From Hymenobacter citatus (GTDB lineage: Bacteria > Bacteroidota > Bacteroidia > Cytophagales > Hymenobacteraceae): a stretch of DNA of 64,000 nucleotides. The stretch lies in contig NZ_JACSCY010000003.1 in the NCBI RefSeq assembly GCF_014333615.1, positions 186,001-250,000 on the forward strand, read 5' to 3'. Under the pieces are notes generated by a model, which searched no databases, was not told where the DNA came from, and saw nothing but the letters and a program-made list of their open reading frames with translations. Positions 25,151-34,457 of the stretch are shown piece by piece. Both the position numbers and the translations under genes were made by a program. Within the stretch, counting starts at the first letter, position 1. Every line of letters starts with the position of its first letter.

Positions 25151-26470
25151 ATGAAAGTACTCACGCAACGTATTCAAACCAACCCTAAGACGGCCAAGCT
25201 ACTCGAATGGGGCAAGCTGGTAACCGTTATGGGCTCGGCGCAAATTGCGGTGCAGGCGCTGGGCTTTGTGGGCGGCATTTTGGTTATACGCTTGCTACCC
25301 ACGCAGGAGTACGCCCTATACACGCTTGCCAACACGATGCTCGGTACCATGGTGCTATTGGCAGACGGTGGTATTTCTACTGGCGTGATGGCGCAAGGTG
25401 GCCAGGTATGGCAAGACCGTGACCGGCTGGGCACTGTGCTGGCAACTGGTATGGACCTACGGCGAAGGTTTGCGCTCATCAGCTTATTGGTGGCAACGCC
25501 CGCGCTTATCTACCTGCTACGACATCACAACGCTAGCTGGTTGCTGTCGATTTTGCTGACACTTTCGCTGATTCCGGCCTTTTTCACAGCTTTATCCGGC
25601 ACGCTCTGGGAAATTGGTCCTAAGCTGCACCAGCGCATTGTACCCCTGCAATCCATTCAGGTAGGGGCCTCTGTGGGTAGGCTGGCCTTGCTAGGGGCCA
25701 GTTTGTTTCTGTTTCCGTGGTCCTACGTTGCCGTACTGTCATCTGGCCTACCACAGATTTGGGCTAATCTCCGGCTGCGCAAACTGGCGCACACCTACGC
25801 TACCCCCGATCAGCCTGTCGACCCGGTTATTCGGCAGAATATCCTGAACAAGGTGAAGCGCCTGCTACCGGATGCCATCTACTACTGCTTTTCCGCCCAG
25901 TTTGCTGTGTGGCTGATGTCGCTTTTCGGCTCTACTGCGGCGGTTGCTTCGTTGGGAGCTCTAGGCCGTTTGGCAGTAGCGTTGAGCTTGTTTACTATGT
26001 TGTTCTCCTCGCTGATTTTGCCCCGCTTTGCCCGCCTGCCCTACGATGGCTCGTTGCTGAAGCGCCAATTCAGCCGCATTATCGCGGGTCTGCTACTGCT
26101 GAGCGTTGGTATTGTGGGGGGCGTATGGCTGTTCTCTACCCAGATTTTATGGGTATTGGGAAAGCAGTACGCCAACTTAGAAACCGAAGTAGTGCTGATG
26201 ATGGTGGGAAAATGCATTGCGCTAGTGGCTTCCTCCGCGTTTTTGCTGTGCACCAGCAAGGGGTGGGTCATCAACCCGCTGGTTTCCATACCGCTTAGTA
26301 TCGCGTCCATTGTGTGCGGGGCCTTCTTTATTGATGTGACTTCGCTCCGCGGCATTTTCATGCTGGACATTTTTGTGGCGGCCGTGCAGCTGCTCATGCA
26401 CCTAGTGTATGGCTACCTTCAACTTCGCAACATAGGCCCTGTTTCTGAGGCTGTTGTAGCGGAACTGTAA
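25151..26470 (+). CDS. polysaccharide flippase, Wzx-like (MOP superfamily)
   Basis: A 439-residue protein. An in-frame start at 24959 would overlap the upstream gene and give a non-hydrophobic prefix, so the ATG at 25151 was chosen. About 12 membrane helices are spread through the protein, starting VMGSAQIAVQALGFVGGILVIRLL; the ALYTLANTMLGTM region is typical of Polysacc_synt proteins. It should move the undecaprenyl-linked repeat unit across the inner membrane. With the Wzy-like protein at 30043 and the Wza/Wzc-like pair it defines a Wzx/Wzy-dependent pathway. Confidence 0.87.
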   Translation: MKVLTQRIQTNPKTAKLLEWGKLVTVMGSAQIAVQALGFVGGILVIRLLPTQEYALYTLANTMLGTMVLLADGGISTGVMAQGGQVWQDRDRLGTVLATGMDLRRRFALISLLVATPALIYLLRHHNASWLLSILLTLSLIPAFFTALSGTLWEIGPKLHQRIVPLQSIQVGASVGRLALLGASLFLFPWSYVAVLSSGLPQIWANLRLRKLAHTYATPDQPVDPVIRQNILNKVKRLLPDAIYYCFSAQFAVWLMSLFGSTAAVASLGALGRLAVALSLFTMLFSSLILPRFARLPYDGSLLKRQFSRIIAGLLLLSVGIVGGVWLFSTQILWVLGKQYANLETEVVLMMVGKCIALVASSAFLLCTSKGWVINPLVSIPLSIASIVCGAFFIDVTSLRGIFMLDIFVAAVQLLMHLVYGYLQLRNIGPVSEAVVAEL

Positions 26471-26512
26471 GAAAGCCTACCCACTCATTTTTTGCAGCCT
26501 TTTGGCTAGCGT

Positions 26513-27556
26513 ATGAAAGTTACAAAAACCAAACTACTGATTATTGGAGCTACCCAGGGTGGTTATGGCGGCATTGAGGCGTTTATGATAGCGGTGGCCG
26601 AAGCTGCCGCTGCCTGGCCCGAATTTGACGTTCGCCTGTGCTTCAAGTTGGTAAAAGGAGCCACCTTCAAAGACGACCTCCGGGCACTGGCCGAGAAGGT
26701 TTGCTCGCAGGTGTACTACGTAGAGCGCGGCTCAAAAGAGCTGACAGCTCTTGTCTCGTGGGCCGACGTGCTGCATGTGCAGAATATGCCGCCCGATATT
26801 GTGCTGCCGGCAAAGCTGATGGGTAAGAAGATCTTTCTGACGGTGCACAACCGCCGCATTCCTACCGCTAGTTTGCACAACGCTATCTGGGCCTTCACCA
26901 TCAAGCTGGCCCAGCAGCGCTGGTACAACTCCCGCTTTGTGTGGGGAACCTGGGAGCCACGTACGAAGGCCGCCAACAGTGCGTGTATCCCTACCGTGTG
27001 CCGCCTGCCGCAACTGCAATACCCCGTGGAGCAGCGCCGTGGCTTCCTATTTGTAGGGCGCTGGATCAACAACAAAGGGCTCGAGGAAATCCTACAAGCC
27101 TACGCACAGTGCAACTTCGATCCGGAGGAGTGGCCTCTTACTATCCTGGGCGATGGGCCGCTCAAGCCCACAGTATTAGCGCTGCAACAGGAGTTGAACC
27201 TTTCGCAGGTACGCATGCCGGGTTTTGTGGATGACGAGAGCAAGCAGCACTACCTGGCGTCGACCCGCTGGCTGCTAGCGCCGGCCCGCACGCAGGAAGA
27301 CATGGGCCTAACCCCCATTGAGGCCCGCAGCGTGGGGGTACCGGCTATTGTAACGCGCGACGGTGGCCTACCCGAGTCGGGTGGCCCGGCGGCCCTGCTG
27401 GCTGAGCCCGGCGATGTAGCGGGCCTTGCCGACTGCATGCGCCAAGCCGCTGCCATGACCGATGCCGAGTACGCCGAGCGGAGCGCGCTCAGCCTGTCCT
27501 CCCTCTCCGATTATTTGAAACCCATGGAATTCTACCGGACGGCTTTCCTTAGCTAG
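26513..27556 (+). CDS. glycosyltransferase family 4
   Basis: A 347-residue GT-B protein. The N-terminal domain begins TKLLIIGATQGGYGGIEAF with the Gly-rich acceptor loop. The C-terminal domain begins near FLFVGRWINNKGLEEIL (about 178-195) and holds ILGDGPL and the donor-site E-x7-E segment DMGLTPIEARSVGVPAIV. It is predicted to be cytoplasmic and a retaining sugar transferase. It is located between the flippase and another GT-B gene, in one direction with short gaps. Confidence 0.9.
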   Translation: MKVTKTKLLIIGATQGGYGGIEAFMIAVAEAAAAWPEFDVRLCFKLVKGATFKDDLRALAEKVCSQVYYVERGSKELTALVSWADVLHVQNMPPDIVLPAKLMGKKIFLTVHNRRIPTASLHNAIWAFTIKLAQQRWYNSRFVWGTWEPRTKAANSACIPTVCRLPQLQYPVEQRRGFLFVGRWINNKGLEEILQAYAQCNFDPEEWPLTILGDGPLKPTVLALQQELNLSQVRMPGFVDDESKQHYLASTRWLLAPARTQEDMGLTPIEARSVGVPAIVTRDGGLPESGGPAALLAEPGDVAGLADCMRQAAAMTDAEYAERSALSLSSLSDYLKPMEFYRTAFLS

Positions 27557-27589
27557 CCGCTTGTCTTTTCCTCCCTAGTATTCTCACGC

Positions 27590-28693
27590 ATGCCTGCTGC
27601 CCCTAATCAACACCTGCTAATCATCTCCCCCACTGCTCCTCCGGAGGTATGCGGCGTGAGTGACTACGCGCTACAAACGGCAACGGCACTACAGGGCCTG
27701 TACTCTACTATTCAGTTGGGAGTAGAGCGCTTACCAAAGAGTCCGGCTACCACCGGGGGCTTTCGGGTGACGCCCTGGAAACAGCTGCTAGCGCAGACAG
27801 GCCCGCAGGGTTCTTACGATGTGCTGCTGAACTACACCCCTACCAGCTATACATGGTCGGGGCTAGCGGTTTCCTTGCTTAATGCCTTGCAACGCTTCAA
27901 GAAAGCTCATCCCAGCAATCAGGTCTTCACCTTTTTTCATGAAACCTGGAATGGTAGTTCTGAGCTACGTCCCCATCATGCGCTGCAAGCTCGCCTTACG
28001 AAGTGGTCTATGCAGCAAATTGGAGAATTGTCGAGAGGTGTGAGTGTGGTGAATGCGGAGCAGCAGCGGAAGCTTGAGCTACTGCTTCATCGTGATAATA
28101 TTCATATGAATGTTATTGGCTCCAACATCTTGCCCGCCTACCCCGAAGCGGGCCTCCATAGCAGCCGCCAGCCGGGGGTGTGGTTGATTTTTGGGTTGGC
28201 GCATACACGACTGTGGACCCTGCAAGCGCATTTGCCTCTCTTGCAGGATATGGCTGCGCGCGGTGTGCTCCGGCAGCTACGCGCCATTGGCCCCACCGAT
28301 ACAACCTATGCCCAGCAGGAATTGGAATTGGGTAGAACAACGTTAGGTGCCGATATCTTCACACAGGTAGGCGCCCTAAAACCAGAGGAGGTATCGGAGG
28401 AAATGCTGCATGCGGAAGCAGCCTTGGTAGGCCTCAACGTGGATGGCCTGCGCAAGTCTGGTACCTTTGCGGCATTGGCAGCACACGCCGTGCCCATCAT
28501 TTGCAGCGTCGACCCTACCCTGGACGAGCCGCCGGGGCACGTGTTTTTCCAGCCGGAAGAAGTGCAGGCTCAGCCCGACATCCTACGCAGTACGCTGGGT
28601 GAGAAGCGCCGGCAGCAGTTGCACACCTGGTTCTGGCAGACCCGTAGCTGGGAGGCCATTGGTCGCTCGATGCGCGCCTGGATGCAGGCCTGA
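27590..28693 (+). CDS. GT-B-like glycosyltransferase, degenerate catalytic motif
   Basis: A 367-residue protein. The N-terminal domain resembles GT4 enzymes (LLIISPTAPPEVCGVSDYAL, a Gly/Ser acceptor loop). FFHETW and SVVNAEQQ are positioned as in GT-B proteins. The C-terminal domain has WLIFGLAHTRLWTLQAHLP, but the usual E-x7-E donor motif is not evident; the corresponding area reads ALVGLNVDGLRKSGTFAALAAH. It may use a variant site or act as a non-catalytic partner. It fits the operon by direction and spacing (33 bases after the previous stop). Confidence 0.7.
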   Translation: MPAAPNQHLLIISPTAPPEVCGVSDYALQTATALQGLYSTIQLGVERLPKSPATTGGFRVTPWKQLLAQTGPQGSYDVLLNYTPTSYTWSGLAVSLLNALQRFKKAHPSNQVFTFFHETWNGSSELRPHHALQARLTKWSMQQIGELSRGVSVVNAEQQRKLELLLHRDNIHMNVIGSNILPAYPEAGLHSSRQPGVWLIFGLAHTRLWTLQAHLPLLQDMAARGVLRQLRAIGPTDTTYAQQELELGRTTLGADIFTQVGALKPEEVSEEMLHAEAALVGLNVDGLRKSGTFAALAAHAVPIICSVDPTLDEPPGHVFFQPEEVQAQPDILRSTLGEKRRQQLHTWFWQTRSWEAIGRSMRAWMQA

Positions 28694-28774
28694 GCACAGC
28701 CGCGCTGTTTTACTTCGTATCATTCCTGACCACACGCGTCAGTCTTTAGTCAGCTTACTATTTCTTCCCTCGTC

Positions 28775-30013
28775 ATGAAATTTGTACTCCTGCACCCTAC
28801 CGGCAACCGCAACGTGAGAGCAGTGATGACCGCCATGTACGAGGCCGACATGCTCACGGAATTTGCGACGACCCTGGCGGTGAACCCGACGGCTACGTGG
28901 CTGAAAATGCTGCCGGAGCGCCTGCGCCAGGAATGGCTGCGCCGCACCTTCCCGGTGCCCGATAGCCTGATCAGGGCCTACCCCATCCGGGAGGTAGCGC
29001 GCATGCTACTGCCGCGCCTGGGCATGCACAGCTACGTGCAGCACGAGCGGGGTTGGGCCAGCGTAGATGCGGTGTATCAGAATCTGGACCAGGAAGTGGC
29101 TACGCGCTTGCCGCGTTTGCAGCGCCAAGGTGCCACGGCCGTGTATGCCTACGAAGATGGCGCTCTGGCCACGTTCACCAAAGCCAAGGCCCTGGGCATG
29201 CAGTGCGTATACGACCTACCCATTGCTTACTGGGAAACCGGCCGCCGCCTGATGCTGGAGGAAGCCGAGCGGCTGCCACAATGGGCGCCTACCCTCGGCG
29301 GCGGTATTCAGGACTCCCCAGCCAAGCTGGAACGCAAAACCAAAGAGCTAGAGCTAGCCGATGTGGTGGTAGGGCCGGGGAAATTCGTGATGGACTCGCT
29401 CCCGGCCTGGGCACGCACCAAGCAGACTATCATGTCGCCCTTTGGCTCACCAGCCGGCACAGCGCGCTCATCGGAGCCAGCGACCACTTCCAATCGGCCA
29501 CTGCGTGTGCTGTTTGTAGGGGCACTGGGTCAGCGCAAAGGTTTGGGCGACTTGTTTGCGGCCGTTCGGATGCTGAATCGTCCTGACCTGGAGCTGGTAG
29601 TGTTAGGTACCCCACTCGCTCCCATGGAATTCTACCGCAGCGAGTTACCTACCTTCACCTACGAAGCCGGTCGCCCTCACGACCAGGTGCTGGCCCTCAT
29701 GCGCTCCTGCGACGTGTTTTGCTTGCCATCTATTGTGGAAGGTCGCGCCTTGGTCATGCAAGAAGCAATGAGCCAGGGGTTGCCGCTCATCATAACACCC
29801 AACACAGGCGGCGAAGACCTGATTAAAGAAGGACAAACTGGTTTTCTGGTGCCTATTCGTTCTCCGCAGGCCATTGCCGAAAAGCTTCTGTGGTTTCTGG
29901 AGAACCGAGCGCAGTTGCCACGCATGCGCGAGCAGGCCCAGGCGCACGCCGCCAGCTACACGTGGCAGAACTACGGGGCCGATGTATTGGCGGGCCTCCG
30001 GCAAATGGTTTAG
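28775..30013 (+). CDS. glycosyltransferase family 4
   Basis: A 412-residue GT-B protein. Its N-terminal half is atypical (VLLHPTGNRNVRAVMTAMYE). The C-terminal half is canonical: VLFVGALGQRKGLGDLFAAV at about 245-264 and then FCLPSIVEGRALVMQEAMSQG with the E-x7-E pair, followed by NTGGEDLI. It should transfer a hexose-type residue in repeat-unit assembly. The stop is 29 bases before the polymerase start. Confidence 0.88.
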   Translation: MKFVLLHPTGNRNVRAVMTAMYEADMLTEFATTLAVNPTATWLKMLPERLRQEWLRRTFPVPDSLIRAYPIREVARMLLPRLGMHSYVQHERGWASVDAVYQNLDQEVATRLPRLQRQGATAVYAYEDGALATFTKAKALGMQCVYDLPIAYWETGRRLMLEEAERLPQWAPTLGGGIQDSPAKLERKTKELELADVVVGPGKFVMDSLPAWARTKQTIMSPFGSPAGTARSSEPATTSNRPLRVLFVGALGQRKGLGDLFAAVRMLNRPDLELVVLGTPLAPMEFYRSELPTFTYEAGRPHDQVLALMRSCDVFCLPSIVEGRALVMQEAMSQGLPLIITPNTGGEDLIKEGQTGFLVPIRSPQAIAEKLLWFLENRAQLPRMREQAQAHAASYTWQNYGADVLAGLRQMV

Positions 30014-30042
30014 CTTTAATCCTCATCTATACTATATATTAT

Positions 30043-31437
30043 ATGGCAGGCCCTACGACACTTCCTACTTGGATGACAACGTCACCGGCGGCTTCTGCTG
30101 GCCGTGGCAGTGGTACCACCGTCGACCCAAACCGCCGTATCAAACAAGGAATCTGGCTGTATTTCCTGCTGCTTATTTTTGAAGGGGGCTTGCGTAAGTG
30201 GATACTTCCGGGTCTGGCTACCCCACTACTCATCGTGCGGGACCCCATTGCCATCTGGCTGATTTATACCACGTGGCGCAAGGGTTTGCTACCCGCCAAC
30301 ATCTACCAGACGGTCATTATCATCATTGGCATTGTAGCCATCTTCACAGCCCTGCTGCTTGGCCATGGCAGCCTTGCCGTAGCCTTATACGGGGCACGCA
30401 TCCTGCTTTTCCACTTCCCGCTAATGTTTGTCATCGGCCGAATCTTCAACCGGGCCGACGTAGTGCAGATGGGTAAGGCACTCATCTGGATTGCCATCCC
30501 TATGGCGGTGCTCATTACCATGCAGTTCTACAGCCCGCAGTCGGCGCTGGTAAACCGCGGGGTAGGCGGCGATATGGCCGGTGGCGGCTTCGATGGTGCT
30601 ATGGGTTTCTTCCGTCCGCCGGGTACCTTCTCCTTTACCAACGGCGTCCACCTGTTTTTTGGCCTAGTAGCCTGCTTTGTCTGCTACTTCTGGATCAACA
30701 ACGAAAACGTAAACAAGCTGGCTCTGATTGCCGCCACGGTAGGCCTGCTGGCTGCTATTCCGTTTTCTATCAGCCGCAGCCTGCTCATGTATGTGGCTGT
30801 GGCTTTTCTGTTTGGCGCCATCGGCATGGTGCGTAAGCCCGAATACGTCGGCCGGATTATCGCCATGGTACTGCTGGGGGTAGTGCTCATGGCCGTGCTG
30901 AGTCAGTTCAGTTTCATGCAAACACCCATCAAAGCCTTCACCTCACGTTTTGAAAATGCCAGTGATGCAGAAGGCGGCCTGAAAGGGTCGTTGGGCACGC
31001 GCTACCTGGGCGGCATGGTAGAAGCCGTAGCTGGCTCTTCCAAACAGCCCTTCTTCGGGTATGGCCTAGGTATGGGTACCAACGCCGGCAACAAGCTCCT
31101 TACCGGCGATACAATCGGCTACCTCATCTCCGAAGGTGAGTGGGGTAGGCTTATTGGCGAAATGGGGCCGCTGATGGGGCTAACTGTCATTTTTATCCGG
31201 TTGAGCCTGTGCGTTAAATTTACAGTGGCTGCCTACCGCCGCCTCACCCAAAACGATCTGCTACCCTGGATTCTGCTGGGGTATACGCTGCTTACCATTC
31301 CGCAGGCACAATGGGCTCAGCCCACTACCCTGGGTTTTTCTACCCTGATTGGGGGACTCATTTTGGCGGCTATGCGGCCCGGCGTGCGACTAGCACCGGT
31401 GCTGCGCCCGCCACTTTCCGCTGCTCAGGCCGCTTAA
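30043..31437 (+). CDS. O-antigen ligase/polymerase-like membrane protein (Wzy-type)
   Basis: A 464-residue protein from the ATG at 30043; a longer frame starting at 29890 overlaps the upstream glycosyltransferase and reads as non-protein-like Arg/Gly sequence. About ten to twelve membrane helices are visible, with a large polar loop in the C-terminal third (RFENASDAEGGLKGSLGTRYLGGM and following). This is the layout of the Wzy_C/O-antigen ligase family. It is predicted to join repeat units at the periplasmic side. The N-terminal 30 residues are Thr/Ser/Pro-rich and cytoplasmic. Confidence 0.85.
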   Translation: MAGPTTLPTWMTTSPAASAGRGSGTTVDPNRRIKQGIWLYFLLLIFEGGLRKWILPGLATPLLIVRDPIAIWLIYTTWRKGLLPANIYQTVIIIIGIVAIFTALLLGHGSLAVALYGARILLFHFPLMFVIGRIFNRADVVQMGKALIWIAIPMAVLITMQFYSPQSALVNRGVGGDMAGGGFDGAMGFFRPPGTFSFTNGVHLFFGLVACFVCYFWINNENVNKLALIAATVGLLAAIPFSISRSLLMYVAVAFLFGAIGMVRKPEYVGRIIAMVLLGVVLMAVLSQFSFMQTPIKAFTSRFENASDAEGGLKGSLGTRYLGGMVEAVAGSSKQPFFGYGLGMGTNAGNKLLTGDTIGYLISEGEWGRLIGEMGPLMGLTVIFIRLSLCVKFTVAAYRRLTQNDLLPWILLGYTLLTIPQAQWAQPTTLGFSTLIGGLILAAMRPGVRLAPVLRPPLSAAQAA

Positions 31438-31440
31438 CGT

Positions 31441-32583
31441 ATGCGTATCATTTTACTCGGCAACTACCCGCTCGATGGCCAGGAAAGCATGGAGCGCTTT
31501 GCGCAGATGATGCAGCATGGCCTGCATCAGGCAGCGGTGCAAACGGAGCTGTGGCGTCCCATTCCGTTCTTTGGTGCCGGCGCCGGTTCCACCACTTCGG
31601 GCTTTCGGAAGTGGCTTGGCTATCTGGATAAGTGGATTGTCTTCCCGTTAGTAATCCGTTGGCGTTTGCGGCAGCAGAAATTACAGCAGCGTGATGTCTA
31701 CTTCCATATCTGCGACCATTCCAACGCACCCTACCTCGCCCATTTGCCAGCGGCACGGGCGGGTATTACCTGCCACGATGTGTTGGCTATTCGGGGTGGC
31801 TTGGGCCACAGCGATGCCTATGTACCGGCTTCTCGCTTCGGACGTATTTTGCAGCAGTGGATTTTTGGGCGGCTGCGGCGCGCTCAGCGCCTCGCCGCCG
31901 TCTCGCAGCTTACCCTCGATCAGTTGCTGGAGCTAGATGGCCGCGCCGTTGCGCAGAAGCCTGCCAAGTGGCAGGTCATTCATAATGCATTCAATGCACC
32001 GTTTGCGGCCCTACCCCCAGCAGAGGCGTCCCCATTGGTGCTTCAGGCAGGTGTTCCGGCCGGGCAGCCCTTTTTGCTGCACGTAGGCTCCGGCCTAGCC
32101 CGCAAAAACCGCGGGCTACTGCTCAAGATGGTGCATGCGCTGGGCAACCGCTGGTCGGGCCTGATCTGCTTTGCCGGCGAAGCCCCCGACGAAGCGCTGC
32201 TGTCCCAAGCGGCCGCACTGGGCCTTTCCCAGCGCGTGGTGGCCGTAGCGCGACCCGATCATCAAACGCTGGTAGCGTTGTACAGCGCTTGCGCTGCGTT
32301 TATTTTTCCGTCGTACTCCGAGGGCTTTGGCTGGCCCGTTATTGAAGCGCAGGCCTGTGGCGCCCCGGTTATTGCCAGCAATATTGCTCCTATGCCCGAG
32401 GTGAGCGGGGGTGCTGCGCTGCACGCCTCACCCGATGATGCTGTTTCCTTTGCCGAGGCATTTCTTACGTTGCAGGACCCGGCTACGCGCCACGGCCTAG
32501 TGCAGCGCGGCTTTGCGAATTGCGCCCGTTTCGAACCCGCCCACATGACGGACGCCTACCTGCGCCTCTACGATTTGGCCTAG
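31441..32583 (+). CDS. glycosyltransferase family 4
   Basis: A 380-residue GT-B protein that starts 4 bases after the polymerase stop, so it is probably translationally linked. The N-terminal domain is MRIILLGNYPLDGQESMERF; the donor domain is FLLHVGSGLARKNRGLLLKM at about 209-228; the catalytic region is FIFPSYSEGFGWPVIEAQACG with E-x7-E, then NIAPMPEV. This is close to the mannosyl/glucosyl transferases of capsule loci, but the sugar is not determined. Confidence 0.9.
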   Translation: MRIILLGNYPLDGQESMERFAQMMQHGLHQAAVQTELWRPIPFFGAGAGSTTSGFRKWLGYLDKWIVFPLVIRWRLRQQKLQQRDVYFHICDHSNAPYLAHLPAARAGITCHDVLAIRGGLGHSDAYVPASRFGRILQQWIFGRLRRAQRLAAVSQLTLDQLLELDGRAVAQKPAKWQVIHNAFNAPFAALPPAEASPLVLQAGVPAGQPFLLHVGSGLARKNRGLLLKMVHALGNRWSGLICFAGEAPDEALLSQAAALGLSQRVVAVARPDHQTLVALYSACAAFIFPSYSEGFGWPVIEAQACGAPVIASNIAPMPEVSGGAALHASPDDAVSFAEAFLTLQDPATRHGLVQRGFANCARFEPAHMTDAYLRLYDLA

Positions 32584-32607
32584 CACCTCCCCTAACCCTC
32601 TACCGTT

Positions 32608-33273
32608 TTGCTGCTCAAAATCCTTTCTTTTCTCCTACCCTGGCCCCTGCGGCGCCGGGCCTTAATGCGGTGGTTTGGCTACGAGATTCATCCTACCGCC
32701 CGTCTGGGCTGGGCTTGGGTATTTCCCACTAAGCTGATTATGGCCGAAAAGAGCCGTATCGACCACTTCACAGTGGCCATTCACCTGGATTTGGTACAGC
32801 TGGATGCTGAAGCTACTATTGGCCGTAGCAACTGGATTACTGGCTTTCCTTCGGATAGCGACTCTCCTCATTTTCGTCACCAAGCCGCTACCCGGCGGGC
32901 TGAGCTGCAACTAGGTAGGGCCGCGGCAGTTACCAAAAACCATCACTTGGACTGCACCAACAGCCTCACCATCGGTGCTTTTGCTACGGTGGCAGGCTAT
33001 AACTCACAGTTTCTGACACACTCCATTAATGTGCTGGATAATCGGCAAGACAGTGCCCCCATTCATATCGGCGCCTATACGTTTGTGGGTACCAACGTGG
33101 TGGTGCTGGGCGGTGCCGTCCTACCCGATTACTGCGTGCTGGGCGCCAAGTCGTTGCTGAATAAAGCACACACTGCCGAATGGACGCTCTACGGCGGGGT
33201 GCCAGCCCGCGCCGTGAGCGAGCTACCCCGCACCGCGGCCTATTTCAACCGTTCCGAAGGCTTTGTGTATTAA
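32608..33273 (+). CDS. hexapeptide-repeat acyltransferase
   Basis: A 221-residue protein with a TTG start at 32608. The first 17 residues (LLKILSFLLPWPLRRR) fit the amphipathic N-terminus of this family and would be lost with the next ATG at 32665. Left-handed beta-helix repeats run through the middle and end (AEATIGRSNWITG; IHIGAYTFVGTNVVVLGGAVLP; YCVLGAKSLLNKA). It probably O-acetylates a sugar in the repeat unit. A second acyltransferase is at 35337. Confidence 0.83.
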   Translation: MLLKILSFLLPWPLRRRALMRWFGYEIHPTARLGWAWVFPTKLIMAEKSRIDHFTVAIHLDLVQLDAEATIGRSNWITGFPSDSDSPHFRHQAATRRAELQLGRAAAVTKNHHLDCTNSLTIGAFATVAGYNSQFLTHSINVLDNRQDSAPIHIGAYTFVGTNVVVLGGAVLPDYCVLGAKSLLNKAHTAEWTLYGGVPARAVSELPRTAAYFNRSEGFVY

Positions 33274-33309
33274 GCCTGCTTTTCGCTTTGCCTCACCTGC
33301 CTCTGCTGC

Positions 33310-34443
33310 ATGAATATTCTTTTTGTTGTTCCTTCTTATAAACCTGCTTACACCTATGGTGGCCCTATTGTGGTTATTGCCCTGTTGGCTGAGGCATTGG
33401 TTCGGCTTGGGCACACCGTAACAGTTTATACCACCACCGCCAATGGCAAAGAAGAACTAGATGTGCCCGTCGGTAAGCCGGTGAACGTGGATGGAGTGCA
33501 GGTGTACTATTTCAAGCGCGTAACCGGCGACCACACGCATGCTTCACCAGCCTTGTGGCAACACCTATATAAGAATGTCCGCGCTTTCGATGTGGTGCAC
33601 ATGCATTCCTGGTGGAACCTGCTCATTATCGGAGCGGCCTGGGTATGCCGCCTGCGCGGGGTGACGCCGGTATTGTCTCCCCACGGCATGTTCAGCAACT
33701 ACATTCTGGACACCAACAACGCGGGCAAAAAGAAGTGGCTACACCGGCTGCTGGGCAAACGCCTGTTGCAGGGCACGTTCCTGCACGTTTCCACTGATAT
33801 GGAGTGGCAGGAGTCGCACCGCGTGATTTCTAACTGGCCAGGCGCCATCATCCCCAACCCCGTTACGCTGGCCCAGCAGGAGCACCCCCGCAAGCAGCCT
33901 TCTTCGGAACTGGTGATTGGCTTTCTGTCGCGCCTCGACCCGAAGAAAGGACTGGATGTGTTGCTGCGGGCCCTGAGCAACGTGACGTTTCCCTTCCGCC
34001 TGCGTGTGGCCGGCGACGGCGACCCAGCCTATGTTCAGTCGCTGAAGGACTTGGCCAGCTCGCTGGGCATAGCCGAGCGCGTGGAATGGGTAGGGTGGAA
34101 AAAAGGCGAAGATAAGTTTGCCTACCTGGCCGGGGTAGACCTGTTTGCCCTCACCTCGCACAGCGAGAACTTCGCCATTGTGGTCATTGAGGCGCTGGCT
34201 GTGGGTACCCCCGTGATGGTGAGCGACCAGGTGGGCCTGCACAGCTTTGTAGCAGAGCACCAGTATGGCTGGGTGACACCGATGGACCTACCCACTATTT
34301 CCCGCACGCTTACCACTATTGCGCACGATACCACGGCCAGGGCCCGCATTACGGCCACGGCACCGGCCGCCATCCGGGCAGCCTACGACGATGCCCACCT
34401 CGCCCAGCAATATGTGGACCTCTACCAGAAGGTAGCCCTCTAA
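33310..34443 (+). CDS. glycosyltransferase family 4
   Basis: A 377-residue GT-B protein. The N-terminus is MNILFVVPSYKPAYTYGGPI, with the acceptor-loop Gly pair. The conserved middle is VLSPHGMFSNYIL. The donor domain is LVIGFLSRLDPKKGLDVLL at about 201-219, then AGDGDPAYVQSL and the catalytic E-x7-E stretch HSENFAIVVIEALAVGTPVM. All expected residues are present. It lies 36 bases after the acyltransferase. Confidence 0.92.
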   Translation: MNILFVVPSYKPAYTYGGPIVVIALLAEALVRLGHTVTVYTTTANGKEELDVPVGKPVNVDGVQVYYFKRVTGDHTHASPALWQHLYKNVRAFDVVHMHSWWNLLIIGAAWVCRLRGVTPVLSPHGMFSNYILDTNNAGKKKWLHRLLGKRLLQGTFLHVSTDMEWQESHRVISNWPGAIIPNPVTLAQQEHPRKQPSSELVIGFLSRLDPKKGLDVLLRALSNVTFPFRLRVAGDGDPAYVQSLKDLASSLGIAERVEWVGWKKGEDKFAYLAGVDLFALTSHSENFAIVVIEALAVGTPVMVSDQVGLHSFVAEHQYGWVTPMDLPTISRTLTTIAHDTTARARITATAPAAIRAAYDDAHLAQQYVDLYQKVAL

Positions 34444-34457
34444 CTCTCTCCCCGCTG

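Noticed and set aside
27524..29640. shared stretch CCCATGGAATTCTACCG in two glycosyltransferase genes
   Set aside because: It encodes a short P-M-E-F-Y-R piece in unrelated parts of the two proteins; most likely coincidence or local convergence, with no wider repeat.
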